From positions 1 through 38,758 of the forward strand of contig JAQVYB010000016.1 of NCBI GenBank assembly GCA_028708815.1: a stretch of DNA of 38,758 nucleotides, read 5' to 3'. Numbering within the stretch: position 1 is the first letter of the stretch; every line of letters starts with the position of its first letter. Shown here piece by piece: positions 29,333-37,100 of this stretch. The notes under the pieces are model-generated. The model was given only the letters and a program-made list of their open reading frames with translations, searched no databases and was not told where the DNA came from. This DNA is from Kiritimatiellia bacterium. Its GTDB lineage: Bacteria > Verrucomicrobiota > Kiritimatiellia > RZYC01. Position numbers and translations under genes: made by a program.

Positions 29333-30127
29333 CTAAAGGCTCCTTCTTTGCCGCCCGCGACGCACCAAAAACACGCCTGCACTGCCGAGCACGAAAAACG
29401 CCAGCGGCGCAGGCTCCGGAATGGCATTGCAATCGCCGCTCAGCGCGAAAATATCAATTTCGCTATTACCCGTAATGGTTTCCGTCAGACTGATCGATGT
29501 GAGTACTTTGTTCCGATTGGCTTCGGAAAGATTCACCACCACCTCAAAAAAGGAGAAACTGCGCGCATCTATCGTGTTATCTTCATAGGTCACCCGATAG
29601 AAGGAGGACACCGGATCAATCGCGCTGCTCCCGGGCCCCGTATACCAATCCTGCACATCCCAGGTTGTGTTTTGCGTGGTCTCATCGGAAAAATTCAACT
29701 GAATGCTCAATTGAGATCCCCCCTGCACGCCAAACGCCAGCAGCGAGATGGAATTATAGGTGGATGGACTCACCAGACTCAGTGTTCCGGAATTCTGTCC
29801 GGCTCTGCTCCGCAATCGCAGCGTGTTTAACGCGCTGTAGCTTTGCAGGCGATACGTAATATCCGGATCGTTATCGCTGACAATGGTTCGATCAACCGGC
29901 AGCCCATGGTTGTTCCCCTGAAAGCCCGTTTCAAAAGGGTTGTCCCCGCCACCGTCTCCAAGATCACCCAGCGGTCCCGTCGTGGAGGCCGATACCGTAC
30001 TCCCGGCGTCGGCGACGGAATCGAAATTAAACCCGGACACGTCAATGGGGGCCAACACCGACGCGTCAGCGGGAAAAACCCCCATTCGGAGCATCATACC
30101 TATACAGATAAAAATGAAATGCTTCAT
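29333..30127 (-). CDS. PEP-CTERM exported protein
   Basis: From the ATG at 30127 this is 264 residues, starting MKHFIFICIGMMLRMG as a signal peptide that ends near ADAS. An ATG six bases earlier (30133) and a TTG at 30148 are in frame. The 30127 start is preferred because a run of eight Gs lies seven bases upstream. The mature domain has VSGFNFDSV, then a long beta-rich region (YNSISLLAFGVQGGSQL, SFFEVVVNLSEANRNKV) of no family I can name firmly. The tail is IPEPAPLAFFVLGSAG followed by VRRGRQRR, a clear PEP-CTERM signal for exosortase sorting. It is the first gene of a two-gene operon with 28549-29310. Function beyond export and surface location is unknown. Confidence 0.88.
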   Translation of the reverse strand: MKHFIFICIGMMLRMGVFPADASVLAPIDVSGFNFDSVADAGSTVSASTTGPLGDLGDGGGDNPFETGFQGNNHGLPVDRTIVSDNDPDITYRLQSYSALNTLRLRSRAGQNSGTLSLVSPSTYNSISLLAFGVQGGSQLSIQLNFSDETTQNTTWDVQDWYTGPGSSAIDPVSSFYRVTYEDNTIDARSFSFFEVVVNLSEANRNKVLTSISLTETITGNSEIDIFALSGDCNAIPEPAPLAFFVLGSAGVFLVRRGRQRRSL

Positions 30128-30165
30128 ATTCATACCCCCCCCTACCAACAGTCATTAGGACTTGG

Positions 30166-30194
30166 ATTGTGGACATATCACGGTATTACGTCAA
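30166..30194 (-). promoter_or_regulatory. Candidate sigma-70-like promoter of the PEP-CTERM operon
   Basis: On the minus strand TTGACG (30194-30189) and CACAAT (30171-30166) are separated by exactly 17 bp. They match five of six and four of six consensus bases. The first PEP-CTERM start codon is 38 bp downstream of the -10. Confidence 0.5.
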
Positions 30195-30255
30195 GAATCC
30201 GGATGGGCTATTTTCGGGCTATTGCGATTTGGAAAGAGTCGTTATCCGCATCCTT

Positions 30256-30597
30256 GGAGACGCCGCGCCCTCGCGCCGCAATCCCCCTCATTTGGAGACG
30301 GCGCGCCCTCGCGCCGCATTCCCCCTCATTTGGAGACGGTGCGCCCTCGCGCCGCAATCCGCATCCTTGGAGACGGTGCGCCCTCGCGCCGCAATCCGCA
30401 TCCTTGGAGACGGTGCGCCCTCGCGCCGCAATCCCCCCGGCGAGGGCGCCGGGTCTCCATAAACAGCAACCTGCCGCGCCCTCGCACCGCAATCCCCCCT
30501 CATTTGGAGACGCCGCGCCCTCGCGCCGCAATCCCCCCTCATTTGGAGACGCCGCGCCCTCGCGCCGCAATCCCCCCGGCGAGGGCGCCGGGGCTCC
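30256..30597 (+). repeat. Upstream REP array (seven GGAGAC units plus inverted units)
   Basis: GGAGAC heads start at 30256, 30294, 30332, 30369, 30406, 30506 and 30545, mostly 37-39 bp apart. Each is followed by a hairpin. The best is at 30299-30316, with 7-bp arms CGGCGCG and CGCGCCG around a CCCT loop. Inverted units with heads reading CTCC lie at 30455-30458 and 30594-30597. The last has perfect 8-bp arms CCCCGGCG/CGCCGGGG (30574-30593) whose loop is also CCCT on the minus strand. A conserved head, a GC hairpin and paired opposite units are the hallmarks of REP/BIME elements. Open frames through the array are repeat artefacts. Confidence 0.88.
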
Positions 30598-30662
30598 AAC
30601 ATACGTCCCGGGACCACTCTTTTTTCGTGACACATGCAGTTCTTTTTCGTTTTCATTTGTTC

Positions 30663-31139
30663 ATGCCTGATCCGAAACCTCATCACAAGCATTTGGCTCA
30701 CTTGCCATCCTTCACAACCGAACCCATTGTGTTTTTCACGGTGGTAACCGCGAGGCGGCAAGCCGTTTTGGCCTGTGAAACTGCACACCACATACTTCGT
30801 ACGATTTGGCAGCAATCCGCAGAACGTAATGGCTGGTGGGTCGGCGATTATTTGCTCATGCCAGACCATGTCCATTTCTTTGCCCAGACTTCACGCGAGG
30901 CCGATTCGATCCCGAAATGGGTACAGATGTGGAAATCCGTATCTTCGCACAAGTTACTGCGGATATTGGAACTGGTCGGGCCATTTTGGCAGAAGGACTA
31001 TTTTGATCGCTACCTGCGAAGTGATGAGGATTACTCACAAAAATGGGCCTACGTGGAAGCCAATCCGGTTCGCGCCGGACTGGTTACCAAGCCGGAGGAT
31101 TGGCCCTATCGGGGCCGCATTCATCCGCTGCGTTTTTGA
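30663..31139 (+). CDS. REP-associated tyrosine transposase (RAYT, Y1 HuH family)
   Basis: This 158-residue protein starts at the ATG at 30663, just past the REP array. The frame is open further upstream only because the repeats lack stops. It has the HuH metal-binding motif in LMPDHVHFF (H69, H71), the downstream FWQKDYFDRYLR segment, and the family block AYVEANPVRAGLV followed by WPY. By alignment from memory with the E. coli enzyme, Y130 is the likely nucleophile and Y124 the alternative. RAYTs nick and join single-stranded DNA at REP hairpins. The length is normal and the motifs are intact, so the enzyme may be active. It is the only clear plus-strand gene in the window. It is convergent with the NarL-type regulator gene, divergent from the PEP-CTERM operon, and has REP arrays on both sides. 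Confidence 0.9.
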   Translation: MPDPKPHHKHLAHLPSFTTEPIVFFTVVTARRQAVLACETAHHILRTIWQQSAERNGWWVGDYLLMPDHVHFFAQTSREADSIPKWVQMWKSVSSHKLLRILELVGPFWQKDYFDRYLRSDEDYSQKWAYVEANPVRAGLVTKPEDWPYRGRIHPLRF

Positions 31140-31144
31140 ATGCT

Positions 31145-31450
31145 GGAGACGGTGCGCCCTCGCGCCGCAATCCCCCCTCATTTGGAGACGGCGCGCCCTC
31201 GCGCCGCAATCCCCCTCATTTGGAGACGCCGCGCCCTCGCGCCGCATCCCCCCTCATTTGGAGACGCCGCGCCCTCGCACCGCATTCCCCCCGGCGAGGG
31301 CGCCGGGGCTCCATAAACAGCAACCTGCCGCGCCCTCGCACCGCATTCCCCCTCATTTGGAGACGCCGCGCCCTCGCGCCGCAATCCCCCCTCATTTGGA
31401 GACGGCGCGCCCTCGCGCCGCATTCCCCCCAGCGAGGGCGCCGGGGCTCC
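31145..31450 (+). repeat. Downstream REP array (six GGAGAC units plus inverted units)
   Basis: GGAGAC heads start at 31145, 31184, 31222, 31260, 31359 and 31398. Inverted CTCC heads lie at 31309-31312 and 31447-31450. The first unit begins 5 bp after the RAYT stop. A linker, CATAAACAGCAACCTGC, follows both inverted heads here and the first inverted head of the upstream array. The last linker runs directly into the stop codon of the NarL-type regulator gene. Confidence 0.88.
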
Positions 31451-31465
31451 ATAAACAGCAACCTG

Positions 31466-32125
31466 CTACGCACCGGGCTTAACAAGATAACCCAGCTTCG
31501 TGGCGACGGACAGCGCTTCGTGGCGGTTGGATACATGCAACTTGGCGTAAATATTCCGGACGTGAGCATGCACGGTGTGGGGGCTGATGTTCAGGTGCGC
31601 GGCAATTTCCTTGTAGCCCAGACCATCGGCCACCAAAGCCAGAAGACTTTTTTCCCGAATAGAAAGCGGTTCGCAATCCTGAATATCCGACCGCTCGCGA
31701 AAACTGCCGATTACCTTGCGGGCCACCGCAGCACTCATCGGCGCTCCTCCTGACGCAAGCTGCCGGATGGAATCCACCAATTCGTCAAAATTCATCCCCT
31801 TGAGTATGTAGCCATAAGCTCCGGCCTCCAGCGCGCCAAAAACCGTCTCGCGGTCCTCGTATACGGTATAGGCCAGCGGCATCAGCTCCGGGTTCTTCGT
31901 GCAGGCAACCCGTATCAACTCCACACCGGTCATACCCGGCAGATCAATATCCGCCAGTAAGATATCCACCCCGAACCAATCGACTTGATCCAAGGCCTCT
32001 TCGGCGCTGGTATACGCCCCCGCAAGCGACATGTCGTCCAGCATCTCAATCAACGGCGCCAAATTTTCCAACAGCTCTACGTTGTCTTCAACGATACAAA
32101 TGGATAATTTTTTTTGATTGTTCAT
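31466..32125 (-). CDS. NarL/FixJ-type response regulator (REC plus LuxR helix-turn-helix)
   Basis: From the ATG at 32125 the protein is 219 residues. The receiver has E13/D14 in CIVEDN, phospho-acceptor D59 in LADIDLPGM, T87 and K109. The LuxR-type helix-turn-helix occupies about 155-213 (LSIREKSLLALVADGLG, YKEIAAHLNIS, HTVHAHVRNIYAKL). It should be a phosphorylation-activated transcription regulator. The start is preceded by GGAGG with a 4-nt spacer. Its ATG overlaps the kinase stop as ATGA, indicating translational coupling and a cognate pair. An in-frame extension to 32149 lies inside the kinase gene and was not used. The stop codon abuts a REP-array linker. Targets are not visible; giant 3 and the PEP-CTERM operon are the nearest candidates (inference). 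Confidence 0.93.
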   Translation of the reverse strand: MNNQKKLSICIVEDNVELLENLAPLIEMLDDMSLAGAYTSAEEALDQVDWFGVDILLADIDLPGMTGVELIRVACTKNPELMPLAYTVYEDRETVFGALEAGAYGYILKGMNFDELVDSIRQLASGGAPMSAAVARKVIGSFRERSDIQDCEPLSIREKSLLALVADGLGYKEIAAHLNISPHTVHAHVRNIYAKLHVSNRHEALSVATKLGYLVKPGA

Positions 32126-33984
32126 AAGGCCTCCGGGGGGCGTTCCCATTCCGCGGCCTGATTGCCGGGTGCCGCCACGGAAATCAGGATATCGGTTCCG
32201 GTGGAGGTCGAATTAATCGTGAGCCGTCCACCCAACTCCTTGACGCGTTTTTCCATGTTGGACAATCCCCTTCCCCCTGCAGATTTCGGCTGATCAAACC
32301 CCTGCCCATTGTCCTGCACCAGCACTTCAAGGCTATCCTTACGGAACGTCAGTCGAATTAAAACCCGCTTCGCACCGGCATGTTTGACGGTATTATGCAC
32401 CGCCTCCTTGATCACCCGCATCAGCGACAGCGCTTGAGCAAAGCCCGACCACTTCTCCGGGTGATGCCCCAGACACTCCCAATCTAAGTTCACCCGGGAC
32501 GCTTCAAGAACACCTCCCGCATAATCACGTAGATCATTCAGCCAATCCGCCCAATAAGGCGCGGGGTGTTCCAACGTATTCATCAAAGAGCGAATCTCAG
32601 CACCGGCATAACCGGTCATGCGTTCAATCGCTTCAAACCGGTCATTCTTGATCGCCGGGTCCGCGCTTCGCTTTCCATACGCCGCCATCAGGGAAACCGT
32701 GGCGGCCATGCCGCCCAGCCCGTCATGCAAATCTCTCAGCATGATGCGCTGATCGGCCAATCGGAGTTCGCGCTCCGCCTGGCTCTCCTGGATCGCCGCC
32801 GCATACCCCGCATCCAACTCCCGCACCCTCCACGCCTGAGCGAGAATAAACAGCAGCGTGGTAATGGATAAAGCAATCAACCCGCACGAATCGGCACGGA
32901 TTTCAACAGGGATCAGACCGAGATCAAAAGCCAAATGCGTGAATATATATCCAAAAAAGGAAAAATGTGCCGCCAGGTTCAGCCAAGAGGAAACGCGCCG
33001 AGGACGCAGCGTGATCGCAATCAGAACGATCGCGCCAAACGTTGTGAATACAGCAATATGCGCCACCCGCATCCCCTGACGGAAGGGCATCCAGAATGCC
33101 GAACAACCCGCCACAAAAAAGACGACAGCTATGCCAAACGTCCAGCGAGCCAGCCGCTGATGCATTTTTTTTAGTTCGTAAAAATGACGAGCGTACATCA
33201 AAAGAAAAGTAACCGACCAGAAGCTGCAGATAAGGAGCAGCGTTTTAACACGGAAAGAACAACTCATCCAGGGCACATCGGGCCAATAACCCGCCAGATT
33301 CGCCACGCCGACTCCGAAACACGTGAAAGACAGCGGGAACCAAACCGAACCCACCTCGCGAAATCCCCAAACAAAAAGATAGGCCAGTGCCAACAATGCC
33401 AGCAGGATTCCCAGATGCAGGGAAGCATACGCCTCCTGTCGCTGTGCGGCTACCGCATAGACATCCGCAGCCCACACACGAAAATTGACATGAATAACCG
33501 TTTCCGAAGCAATACGCACATAGATTTCAACCGATTCCCCGGGGTTCATGCTGAACGACAGAGCGGGATAACGGGTATCCAGCGCAACCTCCGAGTGCCT
33601 GAGCATACTCCCCGAATGAGCGGTCTTCTCCAGAACACCTTGAGAAAAGACATACCAATCCAGATATTCCATCCGTGCAAAAGGAACATCGATCACTCGC
33701 TGAACCGTGTGATGCACATCCGCATTATGAATCTGCATCCGTACCCACACCTCGCCCTTTACGAAACCCAGATTCTCCTCGTCCGGCGCTAATGCATGCC
33801 ACTGGTCGGATGGCAACGCCCTTATTTCATCGATATCCGCAGACCGCCCGGAAATATGCACCATCTCCTTGGGAGATAGAGAAAACAGATCCGGACGTAT
33901 AGAATCGGCCAATGCCCAACAGGTGTCTATCCCGCCGCCGCAGAATACACATAAAATAACCCGCATGATCACTCTGAATTTCAT
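32122..33984 (-). CDS. 7TMR-DISM sensor histidine kinase, HisKA_3 type
   Basis: From the ATG at 33984 this is 620 residues. A signal peptide (MRVILCVFCGGG... ending CWALA) leads to a periplasmic DISM-like domain (about 40-170). Seven hydrophobic segments follow (about 185-385), then the kinase core. The dimerisation motif is MLRDLHDGLGGMAATV with His near 420. The N-box is IKEAVHNTVKHAGA (Asn near 531), then DNGQGFD and GGRGLSNM. HisKA_3 kinases typically pair with NarL/LuxR regulators, exactly as here. The ATG at 33966 is an alternative with a better-spaced GAG. The extension to 34125 runs into giant 3 and was rejected. The sensor half is clearly similar to that of the other kinase (10448-12466), for example YLDWYV versus SIDWYV and VEIYVRIASET versus EVFVRIKSDT. 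The two are paralogues with different output halves. Confidence 0.92.
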   Translation of the reverse strand: MKFRVIMRVILCVFCGGGIDTCWALADSIRPDLFSLSPKEMVHISGRSADIDEIRALPSDQWHALAPDEENLGFVKGEVWVRMQIHNADVHHTVQRVIDVPFARMEYLDWYVFSQGVLEKTAHSGSMLRHSEVALDTRYPALSFSMNPGESVEIYVRIASETVIHVNFRVWAADVYAVAAQRQEAYASLHLGILLALLALAYLFVWGFREVGSVWFPLSFTCFGVGVANLAGYWPDVPWMSCSFRVKTLLLICSFWSVTFLLMYARHFYELKKMHQRLARWTFGIAVVFFVAGCSAFWMPFRQGMRVAHIAVFTTFGAIVLIAITLRPRRVSSWLNLAAHFSFFGYIFTHLAFDLGLIPVEIRADSCGLIALSITTLLFILAQAWRVRELDAGYAAAIQESQAERELRLADQRIMLRDLHDGLGGMAATVSLMAAYGKRSADPAIKNDRFEAIERMTGYAGAEIRSLMNTLEHPAPYWADWLNDLRDYAGGVLEASRVNLDWECLGHHPEKWSGFAQALSLMRVIKEAVHNTVKHAGAKRVLIRLTFRKDSLEVLVQDNGQGFDQPKSAGGRGLSNMEKRVKELGGRLTINSTSTGTDILISVAAPGNQAAEWERPPEAL

Positions 33985-34063
33985 CCTTGAAACCGAGTAC
34001 CGTTTCCCGTCCCGCTTAGCAAGATTTCTTGATTCTCTTTGCCTGGTTCCGATTAGGATCAGA

Positions 34064-34103
34064 CAGGAATGCCCGAACGACATCGCGTAGGCATTCCCGC
34101 CTG
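34064..34103. repeat. Inverted repeat after giant 3
   Basis: GGAATGCC (34066-34073) pairs with GGCATTCC (34090-34097) across a 16-nt loop, with CAGG and CCTG continuing the resemblance at the edges. It lies between the stop of giant 3 and the start of the kinase gene, the same relative position as the 12555-12590 element after giant 2. It shares the ATTCC...CCTG sequence with that element. No T-tract follows. Confidence 0.5.
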
Positions 34104-34121
34104 CCGCTCTACCATAATCGA

Positions 34122-37100
34122 TCAATTCACCGGCTCTGCGCCTTCAAAGCCCCAGGGCTGCGCGCGCGGGGTTTGACTCCCGCTCTGCCAGAGATACCAC
34201 ATGCCCTGGAGCGGAACGTAGACGGTCAGGTCATATTTACCGTCGCCATCGTAGTCCGCCGGCACCGGCCAGGCATCGTTCCAACCCCAGTGCGAGGTGC
34301 TGCCCGTCTGGCTCGCCGAGAGCCACGCATACCACATACCGTTATCCGGCTGGTAGACGGCCACGTCGGTGGCGCCGTCGCCATCGTAATCGCCCGGGAT
34401 CGGTTCGGCACCCGCCCAGCCCCACGGCTGGATGCGCGCGGTTTGCGTGGCCGAGAGCCAGATGTACCATGTGCCGGTGATGGCTTCATACACCGCCACA
34501 TCGGTCTCACCGTCGCCATCGTAATCGCCCGGAACCGGTTCGGCGCCGCTCCAGCCCCACGCCTGCGTGCGGGCCGTTTGCGTCGCGCTCTGCCAGATCA
34601 GCCAGCTTCCGGCGGAGGCGTCATACACGGCAAAGTCGGTAATGCCATCACCATCGTAATCCGCAGGAACCGAACCGGCGCCCGCATAACCCCACGCCTG
34701 CGCCTTGCCGCTTTCCGAATCGCTCTGCCAGACGTACCACATGCCGTTGGTGACGCAGTAAACGGCCACGTCGAAAAGGCCATCGCCGTCGTAGTCGCCC
34801 GGCGCGGGCACGCTGTCGGGCCAGCCCCAGGGCTGGACCCGACCCGTATTCAGGCTCGACTGCAGGATGTACCAGATGCCGTGTTCGGGCGAGTAGACGG
34901 CGATGTCGGCCAGCGTATCGCCATCGAAGTCGAGATACACCGCGCGGTTCGCCCGCTGGGTGATGATATATTGTTTGCCCGCGATCCAGGCGATGCCTGT
35001 GCGCTCGCGTCCGTCGTTCGCGCTGACGGTGAGGGTCACCGTGGCGCTGCCACTGACGTTCGTGGAGGACGTCACCGTGATCCAGGAAGAGGTGTTGATC
35101 ACGCTCCACGCGGTGTTGCTGTCTTCGGTCACCGGGATGTTCAGCGTCCCGCCGTCGCGCGTGACATTGGTGCTGCCCATTTCATTCCCGCGCGGCATGA
35201 GCACCAGATTCGTGGCGCCGTAGGTCAGGATGTAATTCTGCGGAAGGCTGAGGCCGCCGAACGCACCCGACCGCGAAGCAAAGGTGGCAAAGGCATACGC
35301 GGTCACGCCATCGACCGTGCCGGTGATGGTCAGGTCACTGCCCGCGCCGAGGGTCAGCGTGTCGCGCACGTTCACCACGTCGTTGGACGAGCCGTCCACT
35401 TCCACCGTCCATCCACCGTCCACCGTGAGTGAGCCATCCACGGTCAACGTGCCGATGCTCGCGCCCGGCGACAGGATGCCGCCCGACCGGATGTGCAGCA
35501 CATATTCGCTGCCGCCCAGACTGATGGTTCCGCGTCCGCCCAGCGTGGCGTTGCTCTGCACATGCACATTCCCGGCACTTTCCAGGTACCCCATCACCCG
35601 CAGCGTACCGCCGTTCACCGATGCGCCACCCAGCAGATTGCTGGCCGTCAGCACCACCATGCCATCACCGGTGAGTGTCAGGCTTCCGCTGCCCGTGATC
35701 ACGTTGGTCAGCGTCAGCGTGCAGTTCGAACCCACATTCATTCCGCCGTTACCGGAAAGCTGCATCGGCCGCCCGGTGTTCAGATCGTTGGTGACGCTCA
35801 GCGTTCCGCCGTTGGTGAAGATCACGCCGGCTGCGGGATTCCCCAGCGCGCCATCGCCGTTCACCAGCAATCTGGCGGCATTGATTTCCAGCCAGTTGGT
35901 GGCTGAACCGAAGGTGTTTGTGCCCAGCAGCTCCACCTGCCCGCTTCCATCCACCCCGAAGTTTCCGGTTCCCGGTTCGCTGCTGATGGTCCCGTAAATG
36001 CGGATAACCGTCGAGGTGGCATTCAACGCGCTGAACCGCGCGCCCGGTACGGTGTTGATATCACACTGCAGCTCAAACAGCACACCCTCACCCTGAACGG
36101 CCGGTGTATTGCCCTGAGCCACCGCACTGTTCGTCAGGGTGATCGAGGCCCCTGCTCCACTCAGCACCACCGTCCCGTTGCCCAACGCACGGATACTGCG
36201 CACCACCGGGTTCGTATCCAGATTCACGGTGATATTCGTTCCGGCACTGGCCACGAAGCCGGCATCGTTGCTTGCCCCCGGCGTCGCCCCGGCCGAGTTC
36301 GTCCAGTTCATGGCCTGGCTCCAATTCGTATCCTGCGCGCCATCCCACACAAACGTCGGTTCCAGCGTGATCGAATTGGAATTGTAGCTGAGGGTATGCG
36401 CCGTCAGCCCGTTCACCTGTCCGAACGACCCGTTCAGCCCGCCGAATCGCACAATGGTGTACCGGCCTGTAATATCCAGCCCGCCACCGGATTCCGTCAC
36501 CGTCAAAACGCTGTTGGAATTCAGCACCACCAGATTCGCGCCGAAATCAAGCCGCTCATAGCCACCGTTGAAGATGTTGATGCCCAATTCCCCACTGAAA
36601 ACGGCCGCCACGCTGCCGGGCACTTCATTGGTCACCCGTATGGTCATGGTGGTCATCGACGCATGATGCGGGAACAGTGTCGCTCCCGAAGCCACACTGA
36701 CCACTCCGGAAGACGCCAGCCGGACGTCGCCCAGCACTTTGGCGCTGCCGCCGGACAACACAAAATCTCCCTGTAAAATATTGGTCAGTCCCAGCACCAG
36801 TTCTCCCGGGCCCTGCTTCGCAAAGTCGCCCAGCGAATCGATTCCGTCACCCGCATACAGCATGCTGTCCGCCGCATTGGACACCACGGAATCCACGCCC
36901 AGGATCAGGCGATGCCCAATGAAGAATCTTCCGCCGGACTGCGTGATCCGGCTGTCGGCATTGGTCAGCAGCAGGCTGCCATCGTTGAATTCGATAATAT
37001 CGCCCGCATTGGTGTTGACCACCAGGCCGCCCAGCGCCCGATCACCCGAAAGATTCACGGAAGGATGGGATGCCCCTGCGGAGGCAAATACCACCGCGTT

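Larger units (their letters stand above)
30256..31450 (+). mobile_element. REP-RAYT module (REPtron-like)
   Basis: A single RAYT gene lies between two arrays of the same REP family. Known RAYTs are Y1 HuH transposases of the IS200 lineage that recognise and act on REP hairpins and are usually found beside them. The module lies between the convergent NarL-type regulator gene and the divergent PEP-CTERM operon. Confidence 0.75.

Noticed and set aside
29311..29427. 39-residue N-terminal extension of the second PEP-CTERM protein
   Set aside because: It overlaps the end of the preceding gene and would put the signal peptide internal. The ATG at 29310 gives a normal signal peptide.
30256..30597. 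CRISPR-like array with a 37-39 bp period
   Set aside because: There are no unique spacers; the whole unit repeats. Inverted copies and a flanking RAYT identify it as REP/BIME.
30162..30662. N-terminal extension of the RAYT through the REP array, and long frames on the opposite strand
   Set aside because: The translation is only the repeat (RRxxPPxxETxRPRA or RREGAASPNEG types). The transposase homology begins at the ATG at 30663.
33985..34125. 47-residue N-terminal extension of the HisKA_3 kinase
   Set aside because: It would start inside giant 3's last codons and precede an otherwise good signal peptide.
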